From assembly GCF_049306965.1 (NCBI RefSeq), contig NC_133178.1:50057501-50121500 (forward strand): a stretch of DNA of 64,000 nucleotides. Reading direction: 5' to 3'. This DNA is from Danio rerio (Eukaryota > Chordata > Actinopteri > Cypriniformes > Danionidae). The translations under genes and the position numbers were made by a program. Below the pieces are notes generated by a model. That model had not been told where the DNA came from. It saw only the letters and a list, made by a program, of their open reading frames with translations, and ran no database searches. The first letter of the stretch is position 1; each line of letters begins with the position of its first letter. Below are positions 24,418-44,134 of the stretch, piece after piece.

Positions 24418-25838
24418 TTACATGTGTAAAGAGACGATGTGGGCACTACAAGACCCAGCAGGCTTAGTGCCATGTAAGGAAGTGTTGTTGTTTACGTGCA
24501 GACAATTTATTTCCTGGTTGCAGGCGTAAATTAACAACAGGTTGTACAGAGCTCAGCACTATAAAAGTGAGTCATAAAGTTTGTTTGCCCTTTTGCCTCT
24601 CGGTTTTGCATTCTAGTTGTGGCACGTAATGGCCGTTAGGTAGTGAGTTTATTTGTATGATGTGCGCTCTCTCTCTCTCTTTCTCACCGAGTTTACTGTT
24701 TTTAAGGCATGCATAAACTGACATTGTAGAGTCAACACTTCACGTGATAAGCAAATGGTATTAATGCTGCCAGATCTTTAATGCAAACTTATTTAAAGAT
24801 GTAGTCGTTTTATGATTTTAATAGACTATTTTTAGGATTGTGTCTTGATGTGAAATGATTTTTTTATTTTAGTGCTATTATGGGATCATTGCCTACTGAT
24901 TGTTGCCTGGGTGTCAGAATGGAAAATTATGGATCTTAGAGGTATCGTTTAAAACAAAAAGGGTTTTTATTTCTATTTTAATGTGTGTTTTATTTAAAGG
25001 ATGTTTTATTCTGTTTGTGATTTTTATATTCTGAGCTCCTGTGTAATGAACTGTGTTTTCCTTTTTTAGGGATGTACAGTTGCCGTTTACTCTAAAATCT
25101 AATATAATAGTTTTGTTATTGAATCTTTTCTTTTTGATGTTTTGTTGAATGTGGATTGTTTATTATGCTGTTAGTTTGACAACCGTTTGTATTTTGTACT
25201 TTCCTTTGTCATACTTTTCTTTCTTTTGTAGGTTCTATTTTGGATTTGCTTTATACCATCACTGGCCAGTGGGTTATCTTGGAGAAAAGGTGGTTGGGAT
25301 TGTGTGGTGATTTGGTCACATTATTGATTTTGTGTTTTAGGTTGCAGTGTGATTGCTGTGAGTTGAGTGCGGTGAGAACACTACTGACACATCTGTCCTC
25401 ACATCTGGTGGCCATTAGTGGTTTGTTTTTTTATTCTTTTGTTTACTTTCCCTCCTTGTTTACATTTACGATTAAGAATACTTGTATCTTGTTATACCAA
25501 CTTGTATAAAAACTTTAATTGTTCTCCTGTTTGTAAGTCACTTCATTTACCCTGCACGAACTTGTTTTCACTGATAACAGTCATCTGGTCACACATGTAT
25601 TATCTTTTGCACACAAATTGCTACAATGGCTTAATGTATTAAAGTATTTTTACTAAAATGTCTTTCCAAAACAAGCATGTACTAAAAAAAATAAAAAAAA
25701 GAAAGTTTGCAATTTCTTTGTTTATTCAACTGAGTTCCCAGAAGCGTTACAAAAAGTAATTTGTTATTCAACGTTCAGAGTCAAAAATATTGAACTTCTA
25801 AAAATTCCTCAATGAAACATTTTTAATGACAGATCTCG
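24418..25838. other. Intergenic sequence without recognised gene
   Basis: T-rich sequence with a short (CT)n near 24668-24683. No coding exon or repeat family is recognised with confidence. Confidence 0.4.
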
Positions 25839-25843
25839 CTAGT

Positions 25844-26351
25844 TGTAACGAACGGTCTGACACAGAGGGATCCATTTGCAGTATATTTATTATAGAGTTT
25901 AATAACAAACAGCACACAGATGTTAAGTGTGCAAACTCACATAAAACAGTAGTAGTTAGTCAAAGGGCTGGCGACTGGCAAACACAGGGTGAATATTCAG
26001 GCATGGGTCAAACACAGGCAGCGAGGATCAAAGTCAGGATGCAGGCTAGAGTTCAGGGCAGGCAGCCGGCAATACAAAGTCGAGAATACAGTCCAAAGTT
26101 GTCAACAGGAAAGCAGGCAATGCTCAAGAACCGCTCAGTAGTGTTAGCCGTGGCAGAACAAGACTTCGCACTGAACTGTAGTGAGAGTGTGGCTTAAATA
26201 GGTGAGTGTGGGTCGTTATCGGGATGAGGAACAGGTGTGTGTGCTTATCAGTGTGCTTATCAGTTTAAGTGGATGATGTAATGTCTAGAAATCCGGTGAT
26301 GATGACCTCTGCTGGCCAGAGAGGGGAATGACTGGGACCGAGTCGATGACA
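25844..26351 (-). mobile_element. Solo LTR of an LTR retrotransposon
   Basis: A 508-bp block with TG...CA ends is flanked by a perfect 5-bp duplication CTAGT (25839-25843 and 26352-26356). Read on the minus strand it has a TATA-like CTATTTAAG and, near its far end, an AATAAA-type signal, as expected of an LTR. No internal region remains, so it is a solo LTR left by recombination. Family not determined. Confidence 0.75.
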
Positions 26352-26356
26352 CTAGT

Positions 26357-26689
26357 CCTGTCATCAGAGTTTAAAGAAATAAAATTAAATCAAATGTAAA
26401 TAATTGAAAATGAAATGTACACTCATTTAAATATTTTTAAATGCATTTAAAATTGGAGAAATATATTTCGTACGGTTTGCAAACATCAAATAAACAGATA
26501 AATCTCATGAATATATTTAACAAATCATGTATGTGATCACTGGATTCTTCTCAGTGTAATAATGAAATAGATTTATGTTACTTTGTTTAATAAATAATTT
26601 CAAAAAATACTTAATAATGAATTGTATTTGACCATTTCAACGGTCACGTCAATTAAAGGTAATAATAATGACCATTAGATTGTAAAGCC
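26357..26689. other. AT-rich spacer
   Basis: Nothing recognised. Confidence 0.4.
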
Positions 26690-27063
26690 CTTACAGTTGA
26701 AGTTAGAATCATTAGCCCCCTTCTGATTTTTTGATTTTTTAAATATTTCCTAAATGATGTTTAACAGAGCAATTAAATATTCACAGCATGTCTGATAATA
26801 TTTTTTTTTCTGGAGAAAGTCTTGTTTGTTTTATTTCAGCTAGAATAAAAGCAGTATTTAGTTTTTAAGCTATATTTATTTTCGACTGTCTAAAGAACAA
26901 ACCAAACAAAACTTGCATAATTACCCTAACTTGCCTAGTTAACCTAATTAACCTAGTTAAGCCTTTAAATGTCACTTTAAGCTGTATAGAAGTGTCTTGA
27001 AAAATATCTGGTCAAATATTATTTACTGACAGGAGGGCTAATAATTCTGACTTCAACTGTACA
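26690..27063. mobile_element. Tc1/mariner-type MITE, copy 1
   Basis: Ends are acagttgaagttagaatcat and its reverse complement tctgacttcaactgt, with tattagcc-like continuation. The CAGTTGAAGTC start is shared with Tc1-family elements such as Sleeping Beauty. Very common non-autonomous element in zebrafish. A second copy lies at 28119-28604. Confidence 0.8.
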
Positions 27064-27212
27064 TTTTAAAAGGACTACGAATGCATTCATTCAACAAGAT
27101 TTAAGTCATTATAATAAAACTAAATGAATGTCATTTCCACAAAAAGAAAACATCTTGAGAAAAACACAGTTCTAGATCCACACTGCAATCTCACATGAGA
27201 ACTTGATTCACA

Positions 27213-27218
27213 TTTATT
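27213..27218 (-). terminator. Candidate polyadenylation signal of gene B
   Basis: AATAAA on the coding strand, about 147 bases after the gene B stop codon. It is the nearest canonical signal I noticed; no transcript evidence. Confidence 0.4.
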
Positions 27219-27364
27219 CAGATGTGTTATTTTAGTCACAGTTGTAGATGTTCTGTAGCATTAATGTAAGAGAAAAGAGGCAAAAAAAAACATCTCCCCA
27301 TTACTGATTCTTCATTCAGCTTAGAGGATTTTAAATAAAATCACTCTATAATTTATGCTACAAT

Positions 27365-35239
<7,875 letters not shown>

Positions 35240-35292
35240 TTTACTGAACGAATAGAGAGGCACACAAAGACAAAACAGATAAACTAAGCATA

Positions 35293-35304
35293 AGTTTCAC
35301 TTTC
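35293..35304 (-). promoter_or_regulatory. ISRE, proximal copy, gene B
   Basis: GAAAGTGAAACT on the coding strand, 54 bases before the ATG, as in gene A. Confidence 0.8.
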
Positions 35305-35343
35305 CTAGATGCTAAAATAGCTTCCTCCTTTTGGAGTCACATA

Positions 35344-35355
35344 AGTTTCACTTTC
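35344..35355 (-). promoter_or_regulatory. ISRE, distal copy, gene B
   Basis: Identical to the proximal copy; 105 bases before the ATG, created by the local duplication. Confidence 0.8.
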
Positions 35356-35544
35356 CTAGATGCTAAAATAGCTTTTGGAGTCACGTGTAAAGAGGTGTGT
35401 CTGTAAGGCGGTTTCATACTTCCTGGTCAAAAGTCAGGAGATATACTAACTTGACAACTGCAAATAGTTATTTTAGTTCTAGCAATAGATCTAGAAGGAT
35501 TTTGGTCACACATTAACATTTATCTTATCCTCCTTTCAGGATCA

Positions 35545-36124
35545 TGGGGCACTTTCACTCCAACAAGAAAAAAAGAGCAGGTGCTCAATCACGCAAAGCC
35601 CACCATTGCCATGCCTGGTTATCAGTATTTGTATAATGTTGTCAGTTATTAACAAATCTTTCAGAAGTGCAGCACACATACATTCATGAATCAATTCAAT
35701 GTCATGTGGTTATCCATGCCATGGCAAAATCATTACAGCATTAGCTGCTGATCTGTGTCTGGATCTATAGTTGTTAAAAATATAAATTTGCATTTGTAAA
35801 CCTACCAGGCAATGTTTGTTCTTATGAATCTATTATGTGTCCTTAAGAGAACACAATTGATATGTCAAATATTAATTGTAGTTATTGTTGTTGAGCTACA
35901 TGTAGTGCACTAGTTGTACATGTTTGAAGAGATTGTTACTTGTTATTTCCAATAACAAAAACTTTTTTATAATGACTGTAATTTTTACTTAAAGCTAACC
36001 CTCAACAAAAAGAGACAGAGTTTGACAGTGAGAGTGTTTCATAACTTTGTTTTATGTTATTATGTATATAGTAACATCTTAAGTAACATTTTATGCAAAA
36101 GTAATCTCTGTTGACAGACCTGTG
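35545..36124. other. Upstream region of gene B without recognised features
   Basis: AT-rich; I see no gene or named repeat. Confidence 0.4.
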
Positions 36125-37940
36125 TATACAACCCTAAATCCAAAAATTCTAAGTTTACTTTGACTTGTATTTCATTTCTAACAATACAACAGCACATTAT
36201 TTAATGTGTTTCTTGTGGGTTTTTTATTATTATTTTTTATTATTATTATTATTTAAATAAACACAAATTCCAATTTTGGTTCTTACAACATTTTTCAAAA
36301 AAGGTTTGAACATTAAAGCATTTACCACTTTGTAATGCTGCCATTCCTTTTCATAAAACACAAAAGATATTTAGGGACTGAAGACATCAAGTAAAGAAGT
36401 GTTTCATGTGTGTCAGAATGAGAGGGGTCTGGATGCAGACTTAGTGCAGTGCAATCTGAGCTGCATCCAATGCTTTTTAATGTGCTCACTTAACCCCACC
36501 CCTAACCCTACTAGTCACAGTGTCATCACTCACTCCATTGAGTGCATTGTGTCTGACAATGCATCACCGAGTGAAGGAATCTCAGCTTGCATCATAAAGG
36601 CTGCATCCAGATACTATTGGTCAGAATGGGTTATTAACAACAGCAGTTCGAACTATAGTCTTGCTGAATGACTAAAAAGTTATCAGTATGGTAAAAAACT
36701 GTACATTTCTAGTCAAACCATCCATCTGCAATCTTATACCAAAAATAGAAATAAGGGCAGTATTAATAGTTAAAAATGTGGGACAGCGTTGATATTACAG
36801 GATTGTATTGTATTGCAATATGGAGCAAGTATGTGTTTATGTTAAACCAAAAGTAATTCACAAAAAACTGTATAATGAAATGATTTATTGGCAACAACTT
36901 GCTATGGTTAAAAACTGTATTAGTTGCAAATAACTTCAAAAAATGATAAAACATGAAATTATAAAAACATATGATACCCAGCTTAAATGTAAAACTAAAG
37001 TTACCAGAGTTAGAAGGAGAAATGGCAGGGGGGGGAGAGATAAAGAGAGTAAGTAGGCCTCAAATATGCAGAGAAGATAGACTCCAGATCAGGAGAGGAG
37101 CAGAGCAGGAAAGTGTAGAGCAGGAAAATAACAGGCCAGGAAAAGACACAGTAGGAGCACAACATCCATTTCTCCCTAAAAAAAAAAAAAAAAAAAACTC
37201 CTAAAATACTGATTCATCTGACCATAGTACACATTTCCACTATGTGAAGGTTCATCTCAGATGCCTAAGTCCAAAGAGCGTGACAGCACTTCTGCACACT
37301 GTTATCATAGGGGTTCATTTTGGCAGTACAGTTTTCACTAGCATTTGTTACTGTAACTACATACTGTATAGTGGTACTTGACAAAGGTTTGCCAAAGTAG
37401 TCTTGAGCCCATGTGATAATATTGTATATTGATCAATGGCGTATCTTGATGCAGTTCTTGACGCATTGGAGATCATGGTATTACTGCTTAGGCTTGCGCA
37501 CTTCTTGTGCACTTCTGTGAGAAATTCTTTTTTAAAATTTCAATAATTTTCTCATCTATTTGTTGGAAAACTGATGATCCTCAGCCCATCTTTGCTCTTA
37601 AAGGATTAAACCTTTCTTGGATGCTGATTTTGTACCAAATCATAATTACAATCACATCATTATTCAACCAATTTACCTGATTACTGGCCCTAAACTGCTT
37701 CTGTCCCAATTTTTTTGTAATGTGTTGCAGGTCTGAATGACAGGAAAGGATGTATATTTACAAATTAAATAAAATTGGAAGGACAAAACATGAAATATGT
37801 TGTGTTGGCATTGTCTGCAATGAAATACAAGTCAAAGTAAATTTGGAAATCCCTACTTTCTTTTATATTTGCTTTTTCCATACTATTCCAGCTTTTTCTG
37901 ATTTGAAGTTGTAGTGTGTACACAGTCATATTGGATTGAT
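36125..37940 (-). mobile_element. Tc1-type transposon relic, interrupted
   Basis: Read on the minus strand, 37940 down to about 37200 matches the 5' half of a fish Tc1-type element as I remember it (for example gacttgtatttcattgcaga, then caaagatgggctgaggatca). The part 36125-36380 resembles its 3' end. The middle is replaced by other sequence, including a small element with TCTGGATGCAG inverted ends (about 36427-36613) and a block resembling intron 1 of gene B (36640-36990). Long dead. Confidence 0.6.
36640..36990. repeat. Duplicated block, paralogous to 33450-34460
   Basis: Shares ttctagtcaaaccatcc, cttataccaaaaa, gattgtattgtattg and aaaaacatatgata with intron 1 of gene B in the same order. 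It lacks the DIRS-like insert present there, so it shows the empty site. Confidence 0.75.
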
Positions 37941-38762
37941 ATAAAAACATCTTCCTTCTAATGTTAAAGCTGAATCCATATCCCTGCGATTTTGGGGCTG
38001 AACCCATAATGACTTGTGCGGTTTTCCCTGCCAACCATATTAATCGACAAAGGTGTATTACTATGACTCAGTATTAATGCGTATTACTATGTCCACAAGA
38101 AAGGGTTTGCAAAGAAACTGGGATCAAAACATCTGTTCCAACAATATGTAATTAACTGCACCTCAATGAGGTAAAAACTTTTTTAAAACAATGCATGTTG
38201 TCATCACTTTCATTTGTTTTGTTTTCTCAGCGCACATGGCATTGCTTTGTCAGCTTACCATGTGCTCCACTGTCTCACCCCACCCACTCATTCTACTTAT
38301 TAGATCATTATTTTTTCATTTCTTTAGTTTCTCTTCATTAGTCTCCATATTTATTCCTCTCATTCTCATTTTCTTGTACCTTAATCTTTGTGTGTGTTTA
38401 CCTTGTGCTTCATTTTATTAATTTTGTGCTGTCTTGTCTCTCTACCGTTTTAGACTTCAATGCCAGTTTTTGATGTTGTTTTATTTGGATTTCATTTTTG
38501 CTTTTTGGCCCTTTCGCCCTTCTCAGGTTGTTGTAAAAGGTAGTAAATCAAATTACCTAACATTAAGGGCATTGAGCAGAAATAAACGTCATCTGACAAG
38601 GTATTAAATTTTCGAACCCAATTTTTTAGATAAATTTTCAATTTGTTTTAAGTGGAGGTCTTAATTCTAAAATTTGAGTGGATTTATTATGATTTATTAT
38701 GTTGAGAGTAGGATCTGAGCGATATCATGTAAGGTGATCTTACACACCAGGTCAACACACCA
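37941..38762. other. Intergenic, nothing recognised
   Basis: T-rich, with short open frames of no recognisable content. Confidence 0.35.
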
Positions 38763-39989
38763 GTGCTTGAAATTGTGACCATTTTAGTTCCATATACACC
38801 TGACATTTAGTCTATGCACCCTCATATTATATTTGGGAGCATTTGAGCGACTGTATATAAAGGCGCAACCTGCTTTGATTTTTTCTAAAAAAAAAATGCT
38901 GAATCTGTCTTCCCTGATTCTATATTGGTTCATATTAACTATCAATCACTCAATGCTTTCCGCTGTCAGATGATAGGGATCTTTTCTGACTGCTGGAAAT
39001 GCAAACGGCTGAAGAGTGAAAAGTAAACAGGTTTGCAAATCCCATCTAAAGTTACAAATAATGGCACCGATAATGGTGATCATGTGGTGATGGTTGATCT
39101 GCCAGTTGAGATCAAACAAGTGCATTGCATTCACTGCGTGATTAGCGCAAATAAGCAGTAAATGTAAAATCTAACACTGTACACATCATTGCCAAAAAAG
39201 CTCGCCTTTACTAATTTTAAACTGAAACTGCGGCTCATAACAAAGAACGGTATTGCACCGATGGTCATCATCCCTCATATATTGGGCCGGCTGATTTGCC
39301 TGCTTTATTCCACAAACACAGAAATATTAAAATCAGCCTGAGGACTGAGCATTTAAAATGACACAAACCGATACCAAAACTTAAAGAGTGGCAGAAGTGA
39401 GACTTTTCTACCTTTCTTTTGTTCATTTTTTCCGGAGATGTGTATTATTTTTCTATTTAATTAACGATGACTGATTTGAAGCTTTCAGATTCATTATAAT
39501 CTTTTGTTTGTTTTGTAGCAGAAATATTATTTAATAATTGACATGCAAATAAAAACAATAGTGCAAAATATATATTTTTTTACTGCAATGCTTCATTTTT
39601 GTTAAATGCAAGCCATAAATGTATTTTTTATAATGTAACAGTGGGACCTTTTATAGCACATAACTGACATTCAAGCACATGTGAGGCAGTGTGATAATGA
39701 GAAATGTAATTAATTGTTAGTATTATTGTCATTTTCGTCATCATTAATATTTTATAATTATTAGACATTAGGAATTATTGCACAAATATCAATGTCATTT
39801 CAGAATTATTTAGACAGTTGTTTCTAGTTTTTGTTAGTCCTAATTGACGTTGTTTTCAAATACAATAAATTCTTTAATATACAATTTGCAGTGGTGCTCA
39901 TTCATTTTTGGTGGGTGCTTCTGATTTTTTTCTGGTTCTCCTAAATATTTGAAGTCCTATCAAGTAAAAAAGCAAATTTCGAGCCCTGA
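38763..39989. mobile_element. Candidate non-autonomous hAT-like element
   Basis: Left end cagtgcttgaaattgtgacc and right end aaatttcgagccctg are imperfect inverted repeats (reverse of the right is cagggctcgaaattt). This CAGGGCTCGAAATT-type end is common in fish. No long frame. Flanking acac words may be a decayed target duplication. Confidence 0.5.
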
Positions 39990-40036
39990 CACAGAGAATC
40001 TATCCAATGCAATCTCAAGGCAATTCATACATTTTT

Positions 40037-40215
40037 AGTTTAGTGGCTAATTCATATGAATTCATACAATCTAATTCGTACAATTTAGTACAATTTGCTC
40101 ATCACCCAATGACAGTTGGGGTTAGGGGTGGGGTTGGGTGCCATGCCTCCTTTTTAAAATCGTACATTTTTGTACAACTGACCTCGTACAAATTTGTATG
40201 AATAAGTCACTAAAC
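40037..40215. mobile_element. Small foldback MITE
   Basis: Ends tttagtggctaattcata and tatgaataagtcactaaa are inverted, and inner gaattcgtacaa-like words pair. A G-rich centre (gggttaggggtggggttggg) resembles, but is not, telomeric repeat. Confidence 0.7.
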
Positions 40216-40317
40216 TGAAAAAACGTAAAATACTTACATTTCCTCCTGAGATCAGGCTGAATCTATTGACACAGTTCAGCATTACTGTCTAAGCATGCCG
40301 AGAACGGTTTTCAATCA

Positions 40318-42808
40318 CACTGTAAAAAATTGCTGTTAAAAAACGGTCAGATTCTACGGTAAAATAATGTTTTTTCACTAAAACAGTAATATTCTGTTAA
40401 AAACAGTGCTTTCTGGGTAACATTTTTGTTTTCGAGAAAGTAACCAACTGCAGAAAACTGTGAGCTAACAGAGTTCAGATTCGATGTTCTGAAGTCTGTG
40501 TTTGAAATCACGCTTTGTGTCCTTGTTCACTATTTCATACACTAGTTAACTAATCTAGTTCACCTGACAGTTTTAATGAACACTAATGAGTGAATTCAGA
40601 CACTGATGAACACCTGCTGTTAATAATTACAATTACTGAAGAAAATAAACAAGAAATACAAACAGTGACTTGAGTTACAACATTAAATAAAATAAAATAA
40701 AATAAAACAGCTTCAGTCTTAGCAGAGGATCATTAAACAACTCCACAAACAACAGCAGACACACACTTATTACTGACTGATTTGACTTCCATACTATTCT
40801 CATTGAGATCCAACAGAAATTAAGGTGTTTTTTGTGTCACCGTAATGGAGTGAGGGGCTGATTTAGTTGGGCTCTTCACCCTTGAACTCATTTAAGAAGA
40901 CTTTCCAACTGCTGTAATACAGAGTTTACAAAATGTTTGTACTATAGCAATAAAGTTGGGAAGTCAATAAATAGAGAAATTTATTTATCTGAAATTAGTT
41001 CTGATAAATGTTTTGGTATAAATCTGGATGAAGGGCCTCATGCAATAAATTTTATACTTAGTTGCAGGTATTAAATTAATTAATGAGAAGTGGAAACAGA
41101 AAAGATACCTCCGTAATTACTTAACAGTTAAGAAGTAACAAACAAAAACAGTTCAGTTATGACAAATACACACTCAGACCTCATGAATCTGACCTTGTAT
41201 CTCAACAATGGTAACATCTCAAATGTTTCATGCTGTAATGCATGCTGGGAGTGGCACTGTACAAATATCCCAGCATGCATTGCGGTATAAATAAATGTTG
41301 TATAATGGTCTAACGGTTTTCTTTATTTGTGTTTGATTCTGCTGTTGTTTATGTTTAGACTTTCAGTTGCCTGTTTGTGAGTTAAACTGTTAATTTTGTT
41401 AAATTTTGTTAAATTTGTTGTCACCATTATTGAGGTTCATCCGCTGAATATTGATGTCTCTTTGAGTGCGATTTACACCATAGAGCAGTGTTATTGTCCA
41501 AGATATTCTTAAAAACTTCCAGAAATCATTGCCATATATAGACATATAATGTAAAACAATAGATTTAACATTGAATAGGAGCAGTAAATTTTATTATAGT
41601 AAATGAGAACAGACTCTGCCATTTAATAGCAACATGAACATCACCAGATCTTATTTAGGTTTTTGGCTGGCTTGCCACAACAAAAGAGCTTTTCAAACAA
41701 AGTTCTTAACAATTGCAGCAGCCAAGATATATTAACATTAAAAATGACAGGGCTAAGAGCCCAACTAAAGCAAACTCTGTTCTCCATGATGGTGACGTAA
41801 AACTTTAACTTTTTCTCAAGAAGAACTTTAGTAGATGTTATACAAAAATACATGTATTAAGTAATAAGTGTAGCTGGTGATGATGTTTGTAGAGTTGTTT
41901 AATCATCCGCTGATCATTTAAATGATTTAATCATTTGTTGTTCTTCAGGTTATTTCATTATAAAGCTGTGACTAAAGTTTTGTATGTTCTGTTCTTGTTT
42001 TTTCCCTTCAGTATTTCTTCATTTGTTCATTGTTAATCCTCAATTATCATTTAATTAGTCAGTTAATTAATGAATTTACTTCAGCTTTGCTCCATGTTTC
42101 TTGAACACTCAGTAGTGTGGACACTTCAATTAAAACTGAAGTATATGCTCTGGGGTTTAAAGGGTTAAAGGTGTGAGAGGTAAAAACACAGTGTAAAAAT
42201 GTATTTTAACAGTAATATACTGTTAATTTACACAACGGAAGTAGACTGTAAAAAAACAGTAGATTGCTGGCAACCACAGCTGCCAGTAGATTACTGTTAA
42301 ATCAAGGAAAAAACAGTATTTTACTGTTAAACCTGAAGCTAATTTCTTCTGTCTGCCACCGTTGTGGAGGAGAGTAGATCCAGTGTATGAGTTAAAGATG
42401 AACAATGAACTGCTGATGTTATTCTGCATGTTTCTCTATTTAAATATAGCGGCTGTTTAGTTGCTGATGCAGTCAAAATCTCTCTGGTAGTTCCAGATTT
42501 ACATGTTTGTGTGCTGTTGTGAAAAATAAGACATTAGAGTTAAACCGAACTTTTCTAATTAACTAAAATAAGTTATCATTATAAGTATGCTTCTAAGCAT
42601 ATATAGCACATTACTTCATAAACTCATTCAGCAGTTGACCAAGTTGAGGCAGTTGCTTTCAGTGAGCAAAATGAGTTCACTTGAGTATTGTGTAAATCAA
42701 TGTAGTCCATGTATTTTTACAGCAACATACTGTAAAAAAACAGTACATTGCTGGCAACTGCAGCTGCCAGTATTTTACTGTTTTTTAACGGGACAATTTT
42801 TAACAGTG
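40318..42808 (+). mobile_element. CACTG-ended 2,491-bp element, left copy
   Basis: Ends CACTGTAAAAAATTGC and AATTTTTAACAGTG. Flanked by CA on both sides, a candidate 2-bp target duplication. No transposase; short frames only. The right copy (53119-55609) is its reverse complement with equal length and one difference in the parts I compared (position about 42380: ggatct against ggctct). An internal palindrome cccagcatgcattgcgg lies at about 41236-41285. Ends and 2-bp duplication fit a non-autonomous EnSpm/CACTA-like element. Confidence 0.8.
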
Positions 42809-43178
42809 CATGCTGTGCTGTTCCAGGCTCAGTGGAGAAACAACCGTAACCGTACTGACCTGTTCTTAGAAGACATATATGACAGTGATTAAAAACTATG
42901 AACAAAAGCCCATTGTGACATCTTGATTAATCCCTCTTTTTTACCTAAATCTATATGTCATCTGCAACATGTTATTATATTTGGAAAGGTATTTCATTTA
43001 CGCCACAACAGTTGCAGTCGTGCCGGTATTAAATTTTTTTGAAGGTATTAAAAAAGGTAGTAAAAAGTATTACATTCAACTTAAGAAGGTCTGTATATAC
43101 CCTGCACCAGCAAGCTCCCTCCTCCCTCTCTGTTCGCGTTTCACCCTGCATGGGTTCGCTCATGCTGGTGAGAAGGGT
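42809..43178. other. Spacer between the CACTG element and the KDZ element
   Basis: 370 bp; includes cggtattaaattttt-type repeat sequence. No gene. Confidence 0.4.
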
Positions 43179-43278
43179 GATCCTGCACAACTGGAGTAGC
43201 TGCACTTTCAGGATCATATTTTTAGGACCGCATCTTTAGGACCCTAGTTTTTTATGACATCGCCACCTGCCAGATTGG
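43179..43278 (+). repeat. Left terminal inverted repeat of the KDZ element
   Basis: Matches the reverse complement of 57417-57516 with few differences, mainly near the inner end. Confidence 0.85.
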
Positions 43279-44134
43279 ATCATACACGCTCTAATGAGAT
43301 GGACGACATGGATGGCAAGAATAATGTGTGTACCGATTTTCTATTAGTTTTTATTTTAACTGTAAAAGTTGGTGTTTATTTAGTACTGTCACTGTTTTAT
43401 ACTGTGCAAAGTTTGTGCAAACATGCTCGATTAGCCCGCGATTTACCCTAGTTTCAAGGGCCTTTGACAAAAATTGCGGAAAGTTGTTACGCAACGATTT
43501 TTTTTTTCCAGAAGAAGATTAAAATATAATAGTAAGTGTGGAGAAGTTTACACAACTAAAATAAGTGTTGCTAACTTTTAATAAATTATTCCCACCAATT
43601 GGGAATTCATTTTCTAATTGAATTAAATATTACGACGTTCTCAATTCATGGCCATGGTTTAATGAAACTGTTGACTTAACGGCTAATAATTATAAAATGT
43701 TTCAGATTTACCTATAATTTTCTGTATAAAAGTGTGAAAACCTGTTCTACTCATTGTTTTATCACATTAGCTAAGTATAAATTTGCATGCCTTGACCATA
43801 GACTCTTATTATAATGTAGTATGTCTACACATGTTAATATCTATGTTTATTGTGTAGGCATGTTAATGTCTATATCTACCTGGCCAATATGAAGTGATGG
43901 CCAATATAATTGAAAACAACGTATAGGAATATTTTCATTAATGTTATCTCAAACTGTTGGGTAACACTTTATAAAAACAGCATACTATAAATTATTAAGC
44001 ATTAACAAATGGTTCATTTATTATTTTATTATTTGTTTAGTATAAAATCTACATTTACAGACATAGTTAATGGTGCCATTCACATATATCTGTGCATGTT
44101 CAAAATTGCAAACTCATAAAATTAGAACTTTACT

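Larger units (their letters stand above)
35290..35383. repeat. Tandem duplication of about 50 bp in the gene B promoter
   Basis: The block cataagtttcactttcctag and on through agatgctaaaatagct and ttttggagtcac occurs twice in a row; the first copy has five extra bases (cctcc). Each copy carries one ISRE. Gene A has only one. Confidence 0.9.

Noticed and set aside
25240-25642. Possible small host gene
   Set aside because: Frames are T-rich with no recognisable domain, no convincing splice sites and no paralog in the window.
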